A DNA stretch of 64,000 bases from Muribaculaceae bacterium (GCA_017436845.1 JAFSCJ010000016.1:62001-126000); one strand, 5' to 3'. Numbered from the stretch's first letter, positions 35,521 through 46,235 are shown. The notes: generated by a model from the sequence alone, not told the origin. Numbers and translations: made by a program.

Positions 35521-37035
35521 TTATTTTGGATGAATTCGTTCTGTAGATGAGGGATTAAGTTTTTTCTTGTATGAGAGGAGATATTTGATAAGATCTTCCG
35601 ATAACGGATTTTTACTTGTTAAGATTGTTTTTCCGTTAATTAGAGGACTGAGATAGTCTCCACCTCCGGCAAGATAATCGATTGTTGCTACTCTATATGT
35701 TTTATTGTTGTCGATAGGTTTTCCATTGATGAAAATATCGGTAATCTCTTTTGTTTGTGAGTTAAATATTATCTCTGCTCCTTTACTGATGCCAGCATTG
35801 TTTCGTGTAACGATAATGTTAAAAGTCTCTGCAAGATCTTTACCGGAGATTTCCATTATCGTAATGAAATTCTCGAATGGGAATGTCATCATTATATGCC
35901 CTTTTGAAATATCTCCTTTGGGTAGGCTGTTTCTAATTCCACCTTTGTTCATTATTGCAACATCTATTTTTTCTCCTGATAGTTCTTCTCCATTTTTGTG
36001 GATAAAATCGCTAATGAGGTTAATTAGTGGACTCCCTTTCTGTTCTAATTTTATTGCTGATGTAGCCACTTTGATTGACATTAGAGAGTCTACGGTATGC
36101 CTATAAGGGTATAGAATTGCTTCTGACTTTTTATCTATATGATTATCTAAACGCTTATCTACAGAGATCAAGCGTGATGATGCTTTTTTGTTTTCTATAT
36201 CAAGTGAAATTTCTCCAAGATATAATCCGTTTCCGCCTGTTTGTGCAATCAAGACGGTGTCCCCTATAAGGTTTGTTACTTTATTAATTGGAAAATTCTG
36301 TCCTTGTGCATTAATTGTTGTGTGGGAATGCCCTCCTATAATAATATCTATGTTTTCGGTGTTACAGGCTATTTCGAGGTCATTGGGCGTTAATGGAGAT
36401 TGGCTATCGTAACCAACATGTGTGAGAGCAATTACAGCATCGGTGTGTAGATGATGTTTTAAATGCCATGCTGTTGCGTTTGCTGCTTTTATGGCATCGA
36501 GGTATTCTACTCCGCGACAGTTTCGAGAAGATATCATCCCTTTTGGGGCTATACCAAGTCCGATTATCCCTATACGTTTCTCGTCATATTCTTTAATTGC
36601 AAATGGGACAAAAAGAGAATCAAGCAATGTTGCCGATAAGTCATAGTTAGTTGAAACTTTAGTGGCATTTAGTGTACTGAGTTGTTTATGCAATAAGTCC
36701 AGCCCATTATCAAATTCATGGTTGCCGAGTATCGCAATTTCATATCCGAGTTCATTCATCATTTTGCTCTCTACCTCACCTTTGTATAAGAGATAGTAGA
36801 GAGTCCCTTGTACAGCGTCTCCTGCATCAACGAGTAATACATTCCTTTCGCATGCGCGCACACTATCGATCAATACTTTGCGCCGAAGTATTCCTCCAAG
36901 ATTATTTTCGTCGGGATCTATTTGGCTATGAGTATCATTAGTGTGTAATATTACTAACTTGGTTGCATTTGTAAATTGCGTACATACTATCGCTATGGCA
37001 ATCAGTAATAATAAAGTGTATTTATAACGTGTCAT
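35521..37035 (-). CDS. Secreted 5'-nucleotidase / metallophosphatase (UshA-like)
   Basis: 504 residues from the ATG at 37035; the extra two codons upstream would need a TTG start. The signal peptide MTRYKYTLLLLIAIAIVCTQFTNA is followed by a calcineurin-like phosphatase domain with the metal-site motifs LHTNDTHSQID, VDAGDAVQGT, LGNHEFDNG, LTHVGYDSQ and IIGGHSHT. The C-terminal nucleotidase domain has MNKGGIRNSLPKGDIS and FPFENFITIMEISG. It likely removes phosphate from nucleotides in the periplasm. Many Bacteroidota split these domains into two genes; here they are on one chain. It precedes the GH3 fusion by 12 bases. Confidence 0.93.
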   Translation of the reverse strand: MTRYKYTLLLLIAIAIVCTQFTNATKLVILHTNDTHSQIDPDENNLGGILRRKVLIDSVRACERNVLLVDAGDAVQGTLYYLLYKGEVESKMMNELGYEIAILGNHEFDNGLDLLHKQLSTLNATKVSTNYDLSATLLDSLFVPFAIKEYDEKRIGIIGLGIAPKGMISSRNCRGVEYLDAIKAANATAWHLKHHLHTDAVIALTHVGYDSQSPLTPNDLEIACNTENIDIIIGGHSHTTINAQGQNFPINKVTNLIGDTVLIAQTGGNGLYLGEISLDIENKKASSRLISVDKRLDNHIDKKSEAILYPYRHTVDSLMSIKVATSAIKLEQKGSPLINLISDFIHKNGEELSGEKIDVAIMNKGGIRNSLPKGDISKGHIMMTFPFENFITIMEISGKDLAETFNIIVTRNNAGISKGAEIIFNSQTKEITDIFINGKPIDNNKTYRVATIDYLAGGGDYLSPLINGKTILTSKNPLSEDLIKYLLSYKKKLNPSSTERIHPK

Positions 37036-37054
37036 ATGCAATTATATTAATTTC

Positions 37055-37062
37055 CAAATATA
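37055..37062 (-). promoter_or_regulatory. Bacteroidota -7 element for the 5'-nucleotidase operon
   Basis: TATATTTG on the minus strand (perfect TAnnTTTG), 20 bases before the ATG at 37035. Confidence 0.5.
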
Positions 37063-37107
37063 GTGATTTTTTGTCGTAAAAATAGTAGCTATTGCTCATT
37101 ATTTTCT

Positions 37108-37115
37108 TAACTTTG
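37108..37115 (+). promoter_or_regulatory. Bacteroidota -7 element for guaA
   Basis: TAACTTTG (perfect TAnnTTTG) 32 bases before the ATG at 37148. Confidence 0.55.
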
Positions 37116-37147
37116 CGCATCAAAAATAAATTATAACCAAAAAATTT

Positions 37148-38464
37148 ATGGTCAAGATGAAACAGGACATGATTGTAATTTTGGATTTAGGTAGTCACGA
37201 AAATACAGTGTTGGCTCGCGCTATTCGTGCACTTGGTGTGTATAGCGAAATCTATCCACATGACATCACAGTTGAAGAGTTAAAGGCATTGCCTAATGTT
37301 AAAGGTATTATAATCAATGGTGGCCCAAATAATGTTATTGATGGTGTTGCTATCGATGTAAATCCTGAAATTTATAATGTAGGAATCCCAGTTATGGCTG
37401 CCGGTCATGACAAGGCTCTATGCGAAGTGAAACTTCCTCAATTTGCTGATGATATTGACGCAATCAAAGATGCTGTTAAGTCTTTCGTTTTTGATACATG
37501 TAAAGCAGAAGCAAATTGGAACATGACCAATTTTGTTAATGACCAAATTGAATTGGTGCGTCGCCAAGTCGGTGATAAAAAAGTGTTGCTTGCTCTTTCA
37601 GGTGGTGTTGACAGCTCAGTTGTTGCAGCTTTGTTACTAAAAGCTATTGGTGATAACTTAGTGTGTGTGCATGTTAATCATGGTTTGATGCGTAAGGGTG
37701 AGTCAGAAAATGTTGTTGAGGTGTTCCGTAATCAACTTTGTGCTAACCTCATCTATGTTGACGCAACAGATCGTTTTTTGGGTAAGCTTGAAGGTGTTGC
37801 TGATCCTGAAGAAAAGCGTAAAATCATCGGTGGCGAATTTATTCGCGTGTTTGAAGAAGAAGCTCGCAAACTTGATGGTATTGATTTCTTGGGACAAGGC
37901 ACTATCTATCCCGATATCGTAGAGAGTGGAACAAAAACCGCTAAGATGGTAAAATCTCACCACAATGTGGGTGGTCTTCCTGAAGATCTACAATTTGCTC
38001 TCGTTGAGCCATTGAAACAATTGTTCAAAGATGAAGTGCGTGCTTGTGGTGTAGAACTCGGCTTGCCTTATGAAATGGTATATCGTCAACCATTCCCCGG
38101 ACCGGGACTTGGTGTGCGTTGCTTGGGTGCAATCACTCGCGATCGTCTTGAAGCAGTGCGCGAAGCCGATGCAATTCTTCGTGAAGAATTTGCAATTGCA
38201 GGTCTTGATAAAAAGGTATGGCAATATTTCACTATTGTTCCCGACTTTAAATCTGTGGGTGTACGCGATAATGCTCGTTCTTATGATTGGCCTGTAATCA
38301 TCCGCGCGGTGAACACTGTTGATGCAATGACTGCTACTATCGAAGAAATCGATTGGGCTATCTTGAAGAAAATCACCGATCGCATATTGAAAGAGGTGAA
38401 GAATGTCAACCGCGTATGTTACGACATCTCACCAAAACCCTCAGCAACAATCGAGTGGGAGTAA
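37148..38464 (+). CDS. guaA: GMP synthase with degenerate, truncated glutaminase domain
   Basis: 438 residues, versus about 510-525 for ordinary GuaA. The ATP-pyrophosphatase and dimerisation domains are intact: LALSGGVDSSVVAALL, VNHGLMRKGE, GQGTIYPDIVESG, RQPFPGPGLGVRCLGA and the C-terminal KPSATIEWE. They make GMP from XMP. The N-terminal amidotransferase domain keeps only its first strands (VILDLGSHENTVLARAIRALGVYSE, GGPNNV) and reads IPVMAAGHDKALCE where the catalytic GxCYG-type Cys should be. The later strand with the His and Glu of the triad is missing. It would therefore need free ammonia or a separate glutaminase. Other possible starts are the ATGs at 37157 and 37169. Confidence 0.93.
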   Translation: MVKMKQDMIVILDLGSHENTVLARAIRALGVYSEIYPHDITVEELKALPNVKGIIINGGPNNVIDGVAIDVNPEIYNVGIPVMAAGHDKALCEVKLPQFADDIDAIKDAVKSFVFDTCKAEANWNMTNFVNDQIELVRRQVGDKKVLLALSGGVDSSVVAALLLKAIGDNLVCVHVNHGLMRKGESENVVEVFRNQLCANLIYVDATDRFLGKLEGVADPEEKRKIIGGEFIRVFEEEARKLDGIDFLGQGTIYPDIVESGTKTAKMVKSHHNVGGLPEDLQFALVEPLKQLFKDEVRACGVELGLPYEMVYRQPFPGPGLGVRCLGAITRDRLEAVREADAILREEFAIAGLDKKVWQYFTIVPDFKSVGVRDNARSYDWPVIIRAVNTVDAMTATIEEIDWAILKKITDRILKEVKNVNRVCYDISPKPSATIEWE

Positions 38465-38515
38465 GTCGAGAGCCTCGACTCGCAAGAGTTGAATCTCCAC
38501 TTATTGGATAAACAA

Positions 38516-38552
38516 AACAGCCATGCTCTTGCGAGCATGGCTGTTGTTTTTT
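38516..38552 (+). terminator. Intrinsic terminator after guaA
   Basis: A perfect 13-bp stem (38516-38528 with 38533-38545) with loop TTGC, followed by GTTTTTT. Confidence 0.9.
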
Positions 38553-38594
38553 AACATGAGTGGAATTGATATGTAAAAAGGTGAGAATGTATCG

Positions 38595-39643
38595 CTATAA
38601 ACCGATGCGAGTGTATAATTTATTAATGATGTTATTAAATTGAAACAATATGTTATCTAATAGATGTTTGCATAATAAATTCCATGTCCAAATCCGACCT
38701 TTGTCTAATACAACACAACAGAAACCATAACAAGTAGCAAATATAATAGCAAATACTATATATAAACCGCCACCCAGAAAATCATATGCATTTCTCATTA
38801 ATTCCTTAAAATGTGGAGCTATTATAGGATGGCAGTGTATGAGATATATTGAAAAAGTTGATACTGAAATATAGTTGATCGCTTTACTTGAAAAGTGCAT
38901 TTTTGTAAAAGCTAAGAAAAAGAATACCGAGGCTAAAATTACAAATGGAGAAGAATAAGCAATAGTCCCCAAATCATGTTTTGTTGCGAATAATAATATT
39001 ACTGGAATAATTGTAAATAATAAATATAGTAAAAGATTTTTAGATGTATTTAGATTGAAAATTTTAATCTTTGACGAATATTTATATAGAAATCGAGCGA
39101 GAAGGTATAAGCCAATAAATGATATTGTGGTATAGCCACTATTGAATGCTCCGAAATTAAATGCCCATCCATATGTAAATTCAAAGAAGAAATATATTGC
39201 TAACACAGATACATATAGCCTTGCATTAGCTGTTTCTGCAAAAGCATTCAATACCGGAGAAAGTGTGTATAATATTAAGTATGATACAACAAACCAATAT
39301 AACGCACCAAAATAGAATCCCAATATAATTGAGGAAATTGAGATTGTTTCTCCTAAACTAAATAGGAATAAGACTATTAATATATGGAAGAAAGCTATTT
39401 GATATAGTAATGAAAGTCCTCCTTTAATACTCGGACGAATTCCAAACCACCCTGAAATTAGAATAAATACATTTACGCAAATTATGCATAATTGCTCAGC
39501 GAAAGTTTTAATGAATAAATTTGGTGTAATTACTTCAATATCAGAATTTTTACTCCCCCAAGTGAGAAATAATTGGCATGCAACAACACGACTAAAAGCA
39601 TTGCAATAATTCGCAATAATTCTATATTAGATTCTCTTTTCAT
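38595..39643 (-). pseudogene. Acyltransferase-3 family membrane protein, frameshifted at a G5 run
   Basis: The frame from the ATG at 39643 (MKRESNIELLRIIAMLLVVLLHANYFSLGG) is the standard start of acyltransferase-3 proteins, but it runs into a stop soon after a run of five G (plus-strand C5, 39555-39559). With one extra base the frame continues as SKNSDIEVITPNLFIK, then VFILISGWFGIRP and on through the long open part (from 39323 down: FWFVVSYLIL-like YWFVVSYLILY, IYLIHCHP). That gives about 349 residues, the normal length, with about ten helices. These enzymes O-acylate surface sugars. It could be a phase-variable gene, a true pseudogene or a sequencing error. Confidence 0.8.
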
Positions 39644-39730
39644 TTGGCACGATGTAAAATTACAGATGTTTATTTATGCTTGATTAATTGATTACAAAAG
39701 TAATAGTTTTATATTAGAGTTGCAATAAGA

Positions 39731-39759
39731 TAAAAACGGTGTCGGGAGCCGACACCGTT
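39731..39759 (-). terminator. Intrinsic terminator of secA
   Basis: An 11-bp stem (39735-39745 with 39749-39759) and a 3-base loop, followed on the minus strand by T5, about 30 bases after the secA stop. Confidence 0.85.
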
Positions 39760-39789
39760 GGTAGTATATAACTCTATGAAATTTGGAGA

Positions 39790-42700
39790 TTAGAGGCCTT
39801 TGCCATGGCAGGCTTTGTATTTCTTGCCACTACCACATGGACATGGGTCGTTGCGTCCGATTTTTGGCCCGGCTTTGATGGGCTCAGGACGTGGGCGTTG
39901 TCCTTGTTGCATGCCTGCAGCTTGGCGTTGAGCAGCTTCTCCAGGAAGATTCTCTTCCTTAGATGTGCGATAGCGAGAGTAGTCAGTAGGACGCTCAGGC
40001 ATAGCTTCACGCACTTGAGGTTGGCGTTGTTGTTCCTCATCGGCAGGGCGTTGTTGAACATGGATTTGTCCACGCATCAATGTAGACAATGCTTTAACGT
40101 TTAGATTGTTGAGCATTGCTTCAAACATGTGGAATGACTCAACTTTGTAGATTACAAGAGGGTCTTTTTGTTCGTAAGACGCGTTTTGTACTGATTGACG
40201 CAATTGGTCAAGTTCGCGAAGGTGTTCTTTCCATAATTCGTCGATAGTTACAAGCAACACCGCTTTGTGCCACTCTTTCACGATTGATTTACATCCTGAT
40301 TCGTAAGCATCTTTGATATCAACAGGGAGGTTGAAGAAACGGCGACCATCAGTAATGGGGACAAGTATTTTGCCTTTTAATTCATGTGTTTCAGCCCATT
40401 GATTGATCACAGGGAGAGCAACATCGATGATGTGCTGGCCTTTGCGTTGGAATGACTCGTTGGCAGCAGCATGGATCTTGTCGATAACATCATCTTTACT
40501 CATGTTCTTGAATTGCTCTTCGGTAAATGGAGTTTCGATTGTGAGAACTTTGAACAATTCAAGAGCAAGGTCGGCATAATCGTTAGGTGAGTCGTAAGTA
40601 TTTACTATGTTTTCGATTGTGTCATATAACATATTGGCAATGTCAATACCCACGCGTTCACCGAGCAATGCGTGATTGCGTCGTGAATAGATGTAGGTGC
40701 GTTGCTTGTTCATAACGTCGTCATATTCAAGCAAGCGTTTACGCACACCGAAGTGGTTTTCTTCTACACGTTTTTGCGCATTTTCAATTGCACGAGTTAC
40801 CATCTTTGACTCAATCATTTCGCCCTCTTTCAATCCGAGAGTGTCGAGCATCTTCATCACGCGGTCGGTAGCGAAAAGACGCATCAATTGGTCTTCAAAA
40901 GAAACATAGAATACAGAAGAGCCCGGGTCTCCTTGACGACCTGAACGACCACGCAACTGACGGTCAACGCGACGAGACTCATGGCGTTCAGTGCCGATGA
41001 TAGCAAGACCGCCGGCATCTTTTACTTCGGGAGTGAGCTTAATGTCGGTACCACGACCGGCCATGTTGGTTGCGATAGTAACAGTTCCTGCGCGACCGGC
41101 AAGAGCTACGATTTCGGCTTCTTTTTGGTGCAGTTTAGCATTAAGCACTTGACATGGAATGCGACGCATGTCAAGCATACGTTTCAACAATTCAGAGATT
41201 TCAACCGAAGTTGTACCCACAAGCACAGGGCGACCCTCTTCTCTCAATCTTACAATTTCCTCGATTACGGCAGCATATTTTTCTTTCTTCGTTTTATACA
41301 CGCGGTCATTGAGGTCAAAACGAGCGATAGGACGATTGGTGGGAATTGTTACAACATCAAGTTTGTAGATATCCCAAAACTCTCCGGCTTCAGTTTCAGC
41401 AGTACCAGTCATGCCGGCGAGTTTATGATACATGCGGAAGTAGTTTTGTAGCGTGATAGTTGCAAATGTTTGTGTAGCAGCTTCAACTTTAACTCCTTCC
41501 TTAGCTTCTATTGCTTGGTGCAAGCCATCGCTATAGCGACGACCTTCCATGATGCGGCCTGTCTGTTCATCGACAATCTTGATCTTGTTATCATCGATAA
41601 CATATTCCACATCTTTTTCAAATAGGGTGTATGCTTTCAATAGCTGAGTAACAGTGTGAACACGTTCAGCTTTGATTGCATAGTTTTGCATCAGTTCGTC
41701 TTTGCGTTGTTGACGTTCAGCAACATCGGTGATTGTTTCAACTTCTGAAAGTTGAGCTGCGATATCGGGAAGAACAAAGAATTGAGGGTCATTACTTTTA
41801 CCTGTTAACTCATCTATACCTTTGTCAGTAAGCTCAACACTGCGATTTTTTTCATCAATAACAAAGAATAGAGGATCGGTAACTTTAGGCATTTCGCGAC
41901 CATTGTCTTGAAGATAATAAGCTTCAGTTTCAAGCAATAAAGGTTTAATGCCTTCTTGACTTAGGTATTTAATTAATGCGCTATTTTTTGGTAAGCCTTT
42001 GAATGCACGGAACAATAATAAAGCTCCCTCTTTGCGTGTCTCTTTATCATCAGATGCGATTTTTGCTTTAGCATCGCTGAGAATTTGGGTAACAAGACGA
42101 CGTTGAGCTTGCACTACACGTTCAACGTTTCCACGATATTCCATGAATAGTTGGTCATCACCTTTGGGTACAGGACCGGAAATGATGAGTGGTGTACGAG
42201 CATCGTCGATAAGTACCGAGTCAACCTCATCGACAATAGCATAATAGTGCTTGCGTTGCACCATGTCAAGAGGCGACATTGCCATATTATCACGAAGGTA
42301 GTCAAACCCAAATTCATTGTTTGTTCCAAATGTGATATCGCAATTATATGCTGCACGGCGTTGAGGAGTGTTGGGTTGGTGTTTGTCGATGCAATCAACA
42401 GTTGAGCCATGGAACATATATAATGGTCCCATCCATTCAGAGTCACGTTTAGAAAGATAATCGTTGACAGTTACAACGTGAACACCTTTACCTGTCAATG
42501 AGCGAAGGAACACCGGTAGAGTAGCCACAAGTGTCTTACCTTCACCGGTTGCCATTTCGGCAATCTTACCTTGATGAAGTACAGTACCACCAATGAGCTG
42601 AACATCATAGTGTACCATGTCCCATTTTACCTCGTTACCACCGGCAATCCAGTGGTTGGTGTATATCGCTTTATCGCCTTCGATAGTAACGAAATCACGT

Positions 42701-43125
42701 CCTTGAGCCGCAAGGTCGCGGTCCATCTGGTTAGCAGTAACTTCTACAGTTTCGTTGGCAGCAAAACGAGCCGCTGTTTCGCGTATTGCTGCATAAACAA
42801 CAGGAAGATGGCGGTCAAGTTCATTGTCGAGGGTTTCGAGAATGTTTTTTTCTCGTTTGTCAATATTATCCCATAGCGGTTGGCGTTCCTCAAAAGGCAG
42901 TTCCTCGATTTTAACTTTTAGGTCGTCTATAGCCTTTTGATCAGCAGCGATGCTATCGGCAAGAGCTTGACGCACCTCTGCGATTTTAGTACGAAGCTCA
43001 TCGTTAGAAAGCTCTTTCATTGCAGGACCGAGAGAGTTAATCTTGTCAACGATGGGTTTAATCTCTTTGAGGTCGCGTTGCGACTTATTGCCAAAGAGTT
43101 TGTTTAATAGTGATGTAAATGACAT
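39790..43125 (-). CDS. secA: Preprotein translocase ATPase SecA
   Basis: 1111 residues, long as in other Bacteroidales because of insertions in the motor domain. It drives Sec-dependent export. Features: N-terminal [18 protein letters not shown]; Walker [44 protein letters not shown] motif ([13 protein letters not shown]); [16 protein letters not shown]; and a C-terminal SEC-C zinc-binding tail [20 protein letters not shown] preceded by a Gln/Arg/Pro-rich linker. Monocistronic with its own -7 element and terminator. Confidence 0.99.
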   Translation of the reverse strand: MSFTSLLNKLFGNKSQRDLKEIKPIVDKINSLGPAMKELSNDELRTKIAEVRQALADSIAADQKAIDDLKVKIEELPFEERQPLWDNIDKREKNILETLDNELDRHLPVVYAAIRETAARFAANETVEVTANQMDRDLAAQGRDFVTIEGDKAIYTNHWIAGGNEVKWDMVHYDVQLIGGTVLHQGKIAEMATGEGKTLVATLPVFLRSLTGKGVHVVTVNDYLSKRDSEWMGPLYMFHGSTVDCIDKHQPNTPQRRAAYNCDITFGTNNEFGFDYLRDNMAMSPLDMVQRKHYYAIVDEVDSVLIDDARTPLIISGPVPKGDDQLFMEYRGNVERVVQAQRRLVTQILSDAKAKIASDDKETRKEGALLLFRAFKGLPKNSALIKYLSQEGIKPLLLETEAYYLQDNGREMPKVTDPLFFVIDEKNRSVELTDKGIDELTGKSNDPQFFVLPDIAAQLSEVETITDVAERQQRKDELMQNYAIKAERVHTVTQLLKAYTLFEKDVEYVIDDNKIKIVDEQTGRIMEGRRYSDGLHQAIEAKEGVKVEAATQTFATITLQNYFRMYHKLAGMTGTAETEAGEFWDIYKLDVVTIPTNRPIARFDLNDRVYKTKKEKYAAVIEEIVRLREEGRPVLVGTTSVEISELLKRMLDMRRIPCQVLNAKLHQKEAEIVALAGRAGTVTIATNMAGRGTDIKLTPEVKDAGGLAIIGTERHESRRVDRQLRGRSGRQGDPGSSVFYVSFEDQLMRLFATDRVMKMLDTLGLKEGEMIESKMVTRAIENAQKRVEENHFGVRKRLLEYDDVMNKQRTYIYSRRNHALLGERVGIDIANMLYDTIENIVNTYDSPNDYADLALELFKVLTIETPFTEEQFKNMSKDDVIDKIHAAANESFQRKGQHIIDVALPVINQWAETHELKGKILVPITDGRRFFNLPVDIKDAYESGCKSIVKEWHKAVLLVTIDELWKEHLRELDQLRQSVQNASYEQKDPLVIYKVESFHMFEAMLNNLNVKALSTLMRGQIHVQQRPADEEQQRQPQVREAMPERPTDYSRYRTSKEENLPGEAAQRQAAGMQQGQRPRPEPIKAGPKIGRNDPCPCGSGKKYKACHGKGL

Positions 43126-43192
43126 TTTATATAGTTTTTATTATTTCAAAAGTTGTAATAGAGATAAACCACAAAAAATGGTTTAACAACTG

Positions 43193-43200
43193 CAAAGATA
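43193..43200 (-). promoter_or_regulatory. Bacteroidota -7 element for secA
   Basis: TATCTTTG on the minus strand (perfect TAnnTTTG), 68 bases before the secA ATG. Confidence 0.5.
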
Positions 43201-43243
43201 GTTTAAATCATTGAAATATAAGATGGTTGAAACCGATAAAGTG

Positions 43244-44839
43244 TTATAGGCGTATCGGTTTCATCGATGATGCATTGGGAGAGCGTATGCGCAACAATCG
43301 AGCGACTGTTGGCGATATGAGACATGCATCTATTTCAGTATTAATTGTTTGGGGAGTAATTCCCGGGCACAAAATATAGACGGGAGCGTTTGTCGCAACG
43401 CTTCGGGCTACGGTGCGTTTCTCCTTTCCGTTGTGCGTTTCAACGGTTTCCCATCCCGGATTTATTGTAACATAGAGGTCTCCTGCATGTTTTATGTGTG
43501 TGTTCTGTCGCAATGCAATGCTATTCTCTGCATTACCAGATATGATATCATCGATTGTTACAACATTGCTCACTCCACTCATGCGAGCTAAGAAATCAGC
43601 AGCATCGTTGCGAATGTTTTTGATGTTTACATCACGTTCCTTGATGAGTTTGTGATTTAAATAAAATTTGTTGTCATGATATCCGTTAACCCACTCGCCA
43701 TTACCATGAATAGCCATCAGATACATGTTGAGCAGAGAAATCGCCTTGCGAGGAGAGAACTCTCCCGAAGGAATATTCCATTTTTCATCATCACGACGAC
43801 CGGTAACTGATGCCGGTGTACCGGCAAGGAATATGAGCGAATTATTTAATCCTACGTTTTTGTCAATCGCTTTAAATAGTTGGTCCAAATCTCGGTCAAG
43901 TCGGATGTAACTATCCATTAACTCAACACGATTATCGATCTCTTTTGTATAAGGGTAGGGAGTTACGGTATATGCAATATTGAGCATATCCATTACATCA
44001 CGTTTGCCAAGAGAGAGGCTTCTGATATATTCAGCGGCAACAGCTGTAACCTCGCTATTTACCGGTGCTGAGACTTTGTAGGCGCGATAGCGATCCTTGT
44101 CGCCCGGCATGAATATATATTTGAACGGATAATGCTTTTTGTATTCCGGAATGTCGGGATATTTATTGAGAGGCATTGCCGGAGTCCATGACAATGTGTC
44201 TAAACGCTTTGATAGAGGAATACGATAGTTGCGAGTCTGAATGGGGGTGGGAACATCCTTATAATAGGTTGTTGTAGCCCATCGACCGGTGATATCGTTA
44301 ATCCAAAAAGCGCTATTTCCCGCATGTCCTGCCATTAATATTGCTTGAGTAGCATCGGGGGCAATAGAATAGACATATCCTATTCCACCACCATCGATGC
44401 GTATCTCATCGGCAAGTGTTGATACCAATAGTGCCGATGGCGAATAAGTCTCATTGGTGTAATTGCCTATTTTTGAGGGATCGAGCAGTATCGGATAGTC
44501 AATTTTCTTTTCGGTGTCATAAACCGTTGATGCTGAAATACCATTGACCGAGGCTGTTGCTCCGGTAAAAATCATTGCTGTTGCCGATGATCGGTCAGCA
44601 CCGGGGCCATATTCGACATTCTCAAAGGTAACGCCTTCGCGCATGAGCTTCTTAAACCCACCTTCGCCAAAATATCCTTTAAGTAATTCAAGATAATTGC
44701 TATTCAGTCCGTCAACCATGATGCCCACAACGAGGGTAGGGCGTTTTGCCGGTGCTTGTGCGGCAATACCCATGGTTACCATCGATGCGATGATGGCAAG
44801 AGCTATACGGCTTGTTATGCGGTTTTCTTTATGGCGCAT
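43244..44839 (-). CDS. Alkaline phosphatase superfamily protein, secreted
   Basis: 531 residues with a signal peptide (RIALAIIASMVTMGIAAQA). The metal/nucleophile region reads LVVGIMVDGLNSNYLELL (Asp of the metal site) and VEYGPGADRSSATAMIFTGATAS with the Thr/Ser nucleophile region of the phosphodiesterase/PafA type. Later parts (FLAGTPASVTGRRDDEKWNIP, NGEWVNGYHDNKFYLN) resemble the Bacteroidota group of this family. Likely a periplasmic phosphatase or phosphodiesterase; substrate not known. It overlaps the DUF4105 gene by 25 bases, so the two are coupled. Confidence 0.88.
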   Translation of the reverse strand: MRHKENRITSRIALAIIASMVTMGIAAQAPAKRPTLVVGIMVDGLNSNYLELLKGYFGEGGFKKLMREGVTFENVEYGPGADRSSATAMIFTGATASVNGISASTVYDTEKKIDYPILLDPSKIGNYTNETYSPSALLVSTLADEIRIDGGGIGYVYSIAPDATQAILMAGHAGNSAFWINDITGRWATTTYYKDVPTPIQTRNYRIPLSKRLDTLSWTPAMPLNKYPDIPEYKKHYPFKYIFMPGDKDRYRAYKVSAPVNSEVTAVAAEYIRSLSLGKRDVMDMLNIAYTVTPYPYTKEIDNRVELMDSYIRLDRDLDQLFKAIDKNVGLNNSLIFLAGTPASVTGRRDDEKWNIPSGEFSPRKAISLLNMYLMAIHGNGEWVNGYHDNKFYLNHKLIKERDVNIKNIRNDAADFLARMSGVSNVVTIDDIISGNAENSIALRQNTHIKHAGDLYVTINPGWETVETHNGKEKRTVARSVATNAPVYILCPGITPQTINTEIDACLISPTVARLLRIRSPNASSMKPIRL

Positions 44840-46026
44840 TTATTTATATAATAGTAATTGAATGAACGCATTATACTGCACATGATTAGTGGTATAAAAG
44901 CAATGTTTGCTGATTGTCCCAACCAATGCCATGCAACAATTAATGCTAATAAAGCTACAAAGTTAATAAAATGATAGCAGATTAGGATGCTCTTGCATTT
45001 TTTTAACCATATACCAATTGCAGCGATGAAGCATAATGGGTTTAGCCACACGTATAGATAGTTGGGCGATGTGGCTTCGTGAACAGAGATAAATATCAAA
45101 AAGGTGAGCAGACAGCCCATTACCCCAAAGAGTGTAAATATCACACAGTCAATCCATCGCGTAACCTTTTTACGGTGAATGTCTTTAATCGTAAATGCAA
45201 GAATAATGATAAACAATAGCGAGCATGTAGCCATAGGGGTGAGATACCAAGGTGTTGGCTCTAATTGTGCTCCATTGGGGTTCCCATTGTTGAGAATGTG
45301 AGTTTCTGCAACGATAGGTATCTCGTTGCCGATGGAATCGGTTATTATGGCGCCATGCATCATCTGTTCAAGGGCTTCAGGTGCAAACATTTTCTCACGA
45401 AGTGTCAACGTGTAGTCAAGTCCCACGCCCAGTGCCAAGTCAATCCCAAATTGATACCATGGGTAGTTGCGATGGAAGTGTCTCATCTCGTCGCGGAATG
45501 ACCATTCTTCTGAGCCAGGGATTGTGGGTGCTGAAAAAGCGATGCTATCGCCAATGGCTTTCTCTATAACGCCAATGGGGAGCGTGGCACAATTATTTTT
45601 TACATAATTGTATCGGTAAACGCGATTTTCGGGGCGTAGGTTGATAGAAAGTAGCTCTATAATCTTCCACGCTTGTTGTGGAGTGATGTTTAGTTGCTGT
45701 TCCACCACACGACGATTGTCGCGACAATATTCTCTCATGAAATAGGCAAACGGATAAGCTCCCACATGATAGTCGGTCTCACCTTTTACAAAGCGATAGA
45801 CAAAATTGGGCGAGTCAAAGTCAAACAATCCATAGTTTACCACATCGTCGCTACCATTATATTGAATGCGTATAGCGGTGTGCCCACATAGCTCATACAC
45901 ATCTTTGCCGGCATGGCATGTGATGAGGCTGATGCGGGGGATTGTATCGGTGTTTTCGGCATTTAGACGAAAAGTCGACACAAAAATCAAAATCAGTATT
46001 ATAGATGCAAAACTGCGTAATCTCAT
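44815..46026 (-). CDS. DUF4105 (Lnb N-terminal-like) membrane protein
   Basis: 403 residues with a signal peptide (MRLRSFASIILILIFVSTFRLNA). A periplasmic DUF4105 domain carries RISLITCHAGKDVYELCGHTAIRIQ (Cys and His), VNYGLFDFDSPNFVYRFVKGETDYHVGA and the thiol-peptidase-like RYNYVKNNCATLP. About five helices follow in the C-terminal half (CSLLFIIILAFTIK, VIFTLFGVMGCLLTFLIF, and others). Domain relatives belong to the NlpC/P60-like papain-fold and are suspected lipoprotein or peptidoglycan hydrolases. First gene of a two-gene minus-strand operon. Confidence 0.9.
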   Translation of the reverse strand: MRLRSFASIILILIFVSTFRLNAENTDTIPRISLITCHAGKDVYELCGHTAIRIQYNGSDDVVNYGLFDFDSPNFVYRFVKGETDYHVGAYPFAYFMREYCRDNRRVVEQQLNITPQQAWKIIELLSINLRPENRVYRYNYVKNNCATLPIGVIEKAIGDSIAFSAPTIPGSEEWSFRDEMRHFHRNYPWYQFGIDLALGVGLDYTLTLREKMFAPEALEQMMHGAIITDSIGNEIPIVAETHILNNGNPNGAQLEPTPWYLTPMATCSLLFIIILAFTIKDIHRKKVTRWIDCVIFTLFGVMGCLLTFLIFISVHEATSPNYLYVWLNPLCFIAAIGIWLKKCKSILICYHFINFVALLALIVAWHWLGQSANIAFIPLIMCSIMRSFNYYYINKCAIKKTA

Positions 46027-46047
46027 AATTGGGATTTATATTTCCCA

Positions 46048-46055
46048 CAAAGTTA
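46048..46055 (-). promoter_or_regulatory. Bacteroidota -7 element for the DUF4105 operon
   Basis: TAACTTTG on the minus strand (perfect TAnnTTTG), 22 bases before the ATG at 46026. Confidence 0.55.
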
Positions 46056-46160
46056 CATTATAAAAATGAGAAAGGAGAGCAGAAACAACAAAAATGTCTA
46101 TCATAGTAAAAAGATCTTTCAATTTATATTTCTCTATAGAGATAATTTTGTACTTACTCG

Positions 46161-46188
46161 TTGACTCTACATAGGATTGTAGAGTCAA
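46161..46188. promoter_or_regulatory. Perfect 11-bp inverted repeat upstream of the UpxY gene
   Basis: TTGACTCTACA (46161-46171), a 6-base spacer, then TGTAGAGTCAA (46178-46188). It lies 40 bases upstream of the -7 element at 46228. No T run follows on either strand, so it is not a standard terminator. It could be an operator for a dimeric regulator, or a leader hairpin if an upstream promoter exists. Confidence 0.6.
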
Positions 46189-46227
46189 TATTTAGGATAA
46201 TATTGTCGCCGTTTAAGCTATTTTTTA

Positions 46228-46235
46228 TATTTTTG
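46228..46235 (+). promoter_or_regulatory. Bacteroidota -7 element heading the conflict-island operon
   Basis: TATTTTTG (perfect TAnnTTTG). The GTG at 46241 is too close to be a usual start, which favours the ATG at 46289. No other perfect element was noticed between genes further down the operon. Confidence 0.55.

Noticed and set aside
46161..46188. Invertible-promoter end (as at Bacteroides capsule loci)
   Set aside because: There is only a short spacer between the arms and no second distant copy or invertase gene nearby; it is better seen as an operator-like palindrome.
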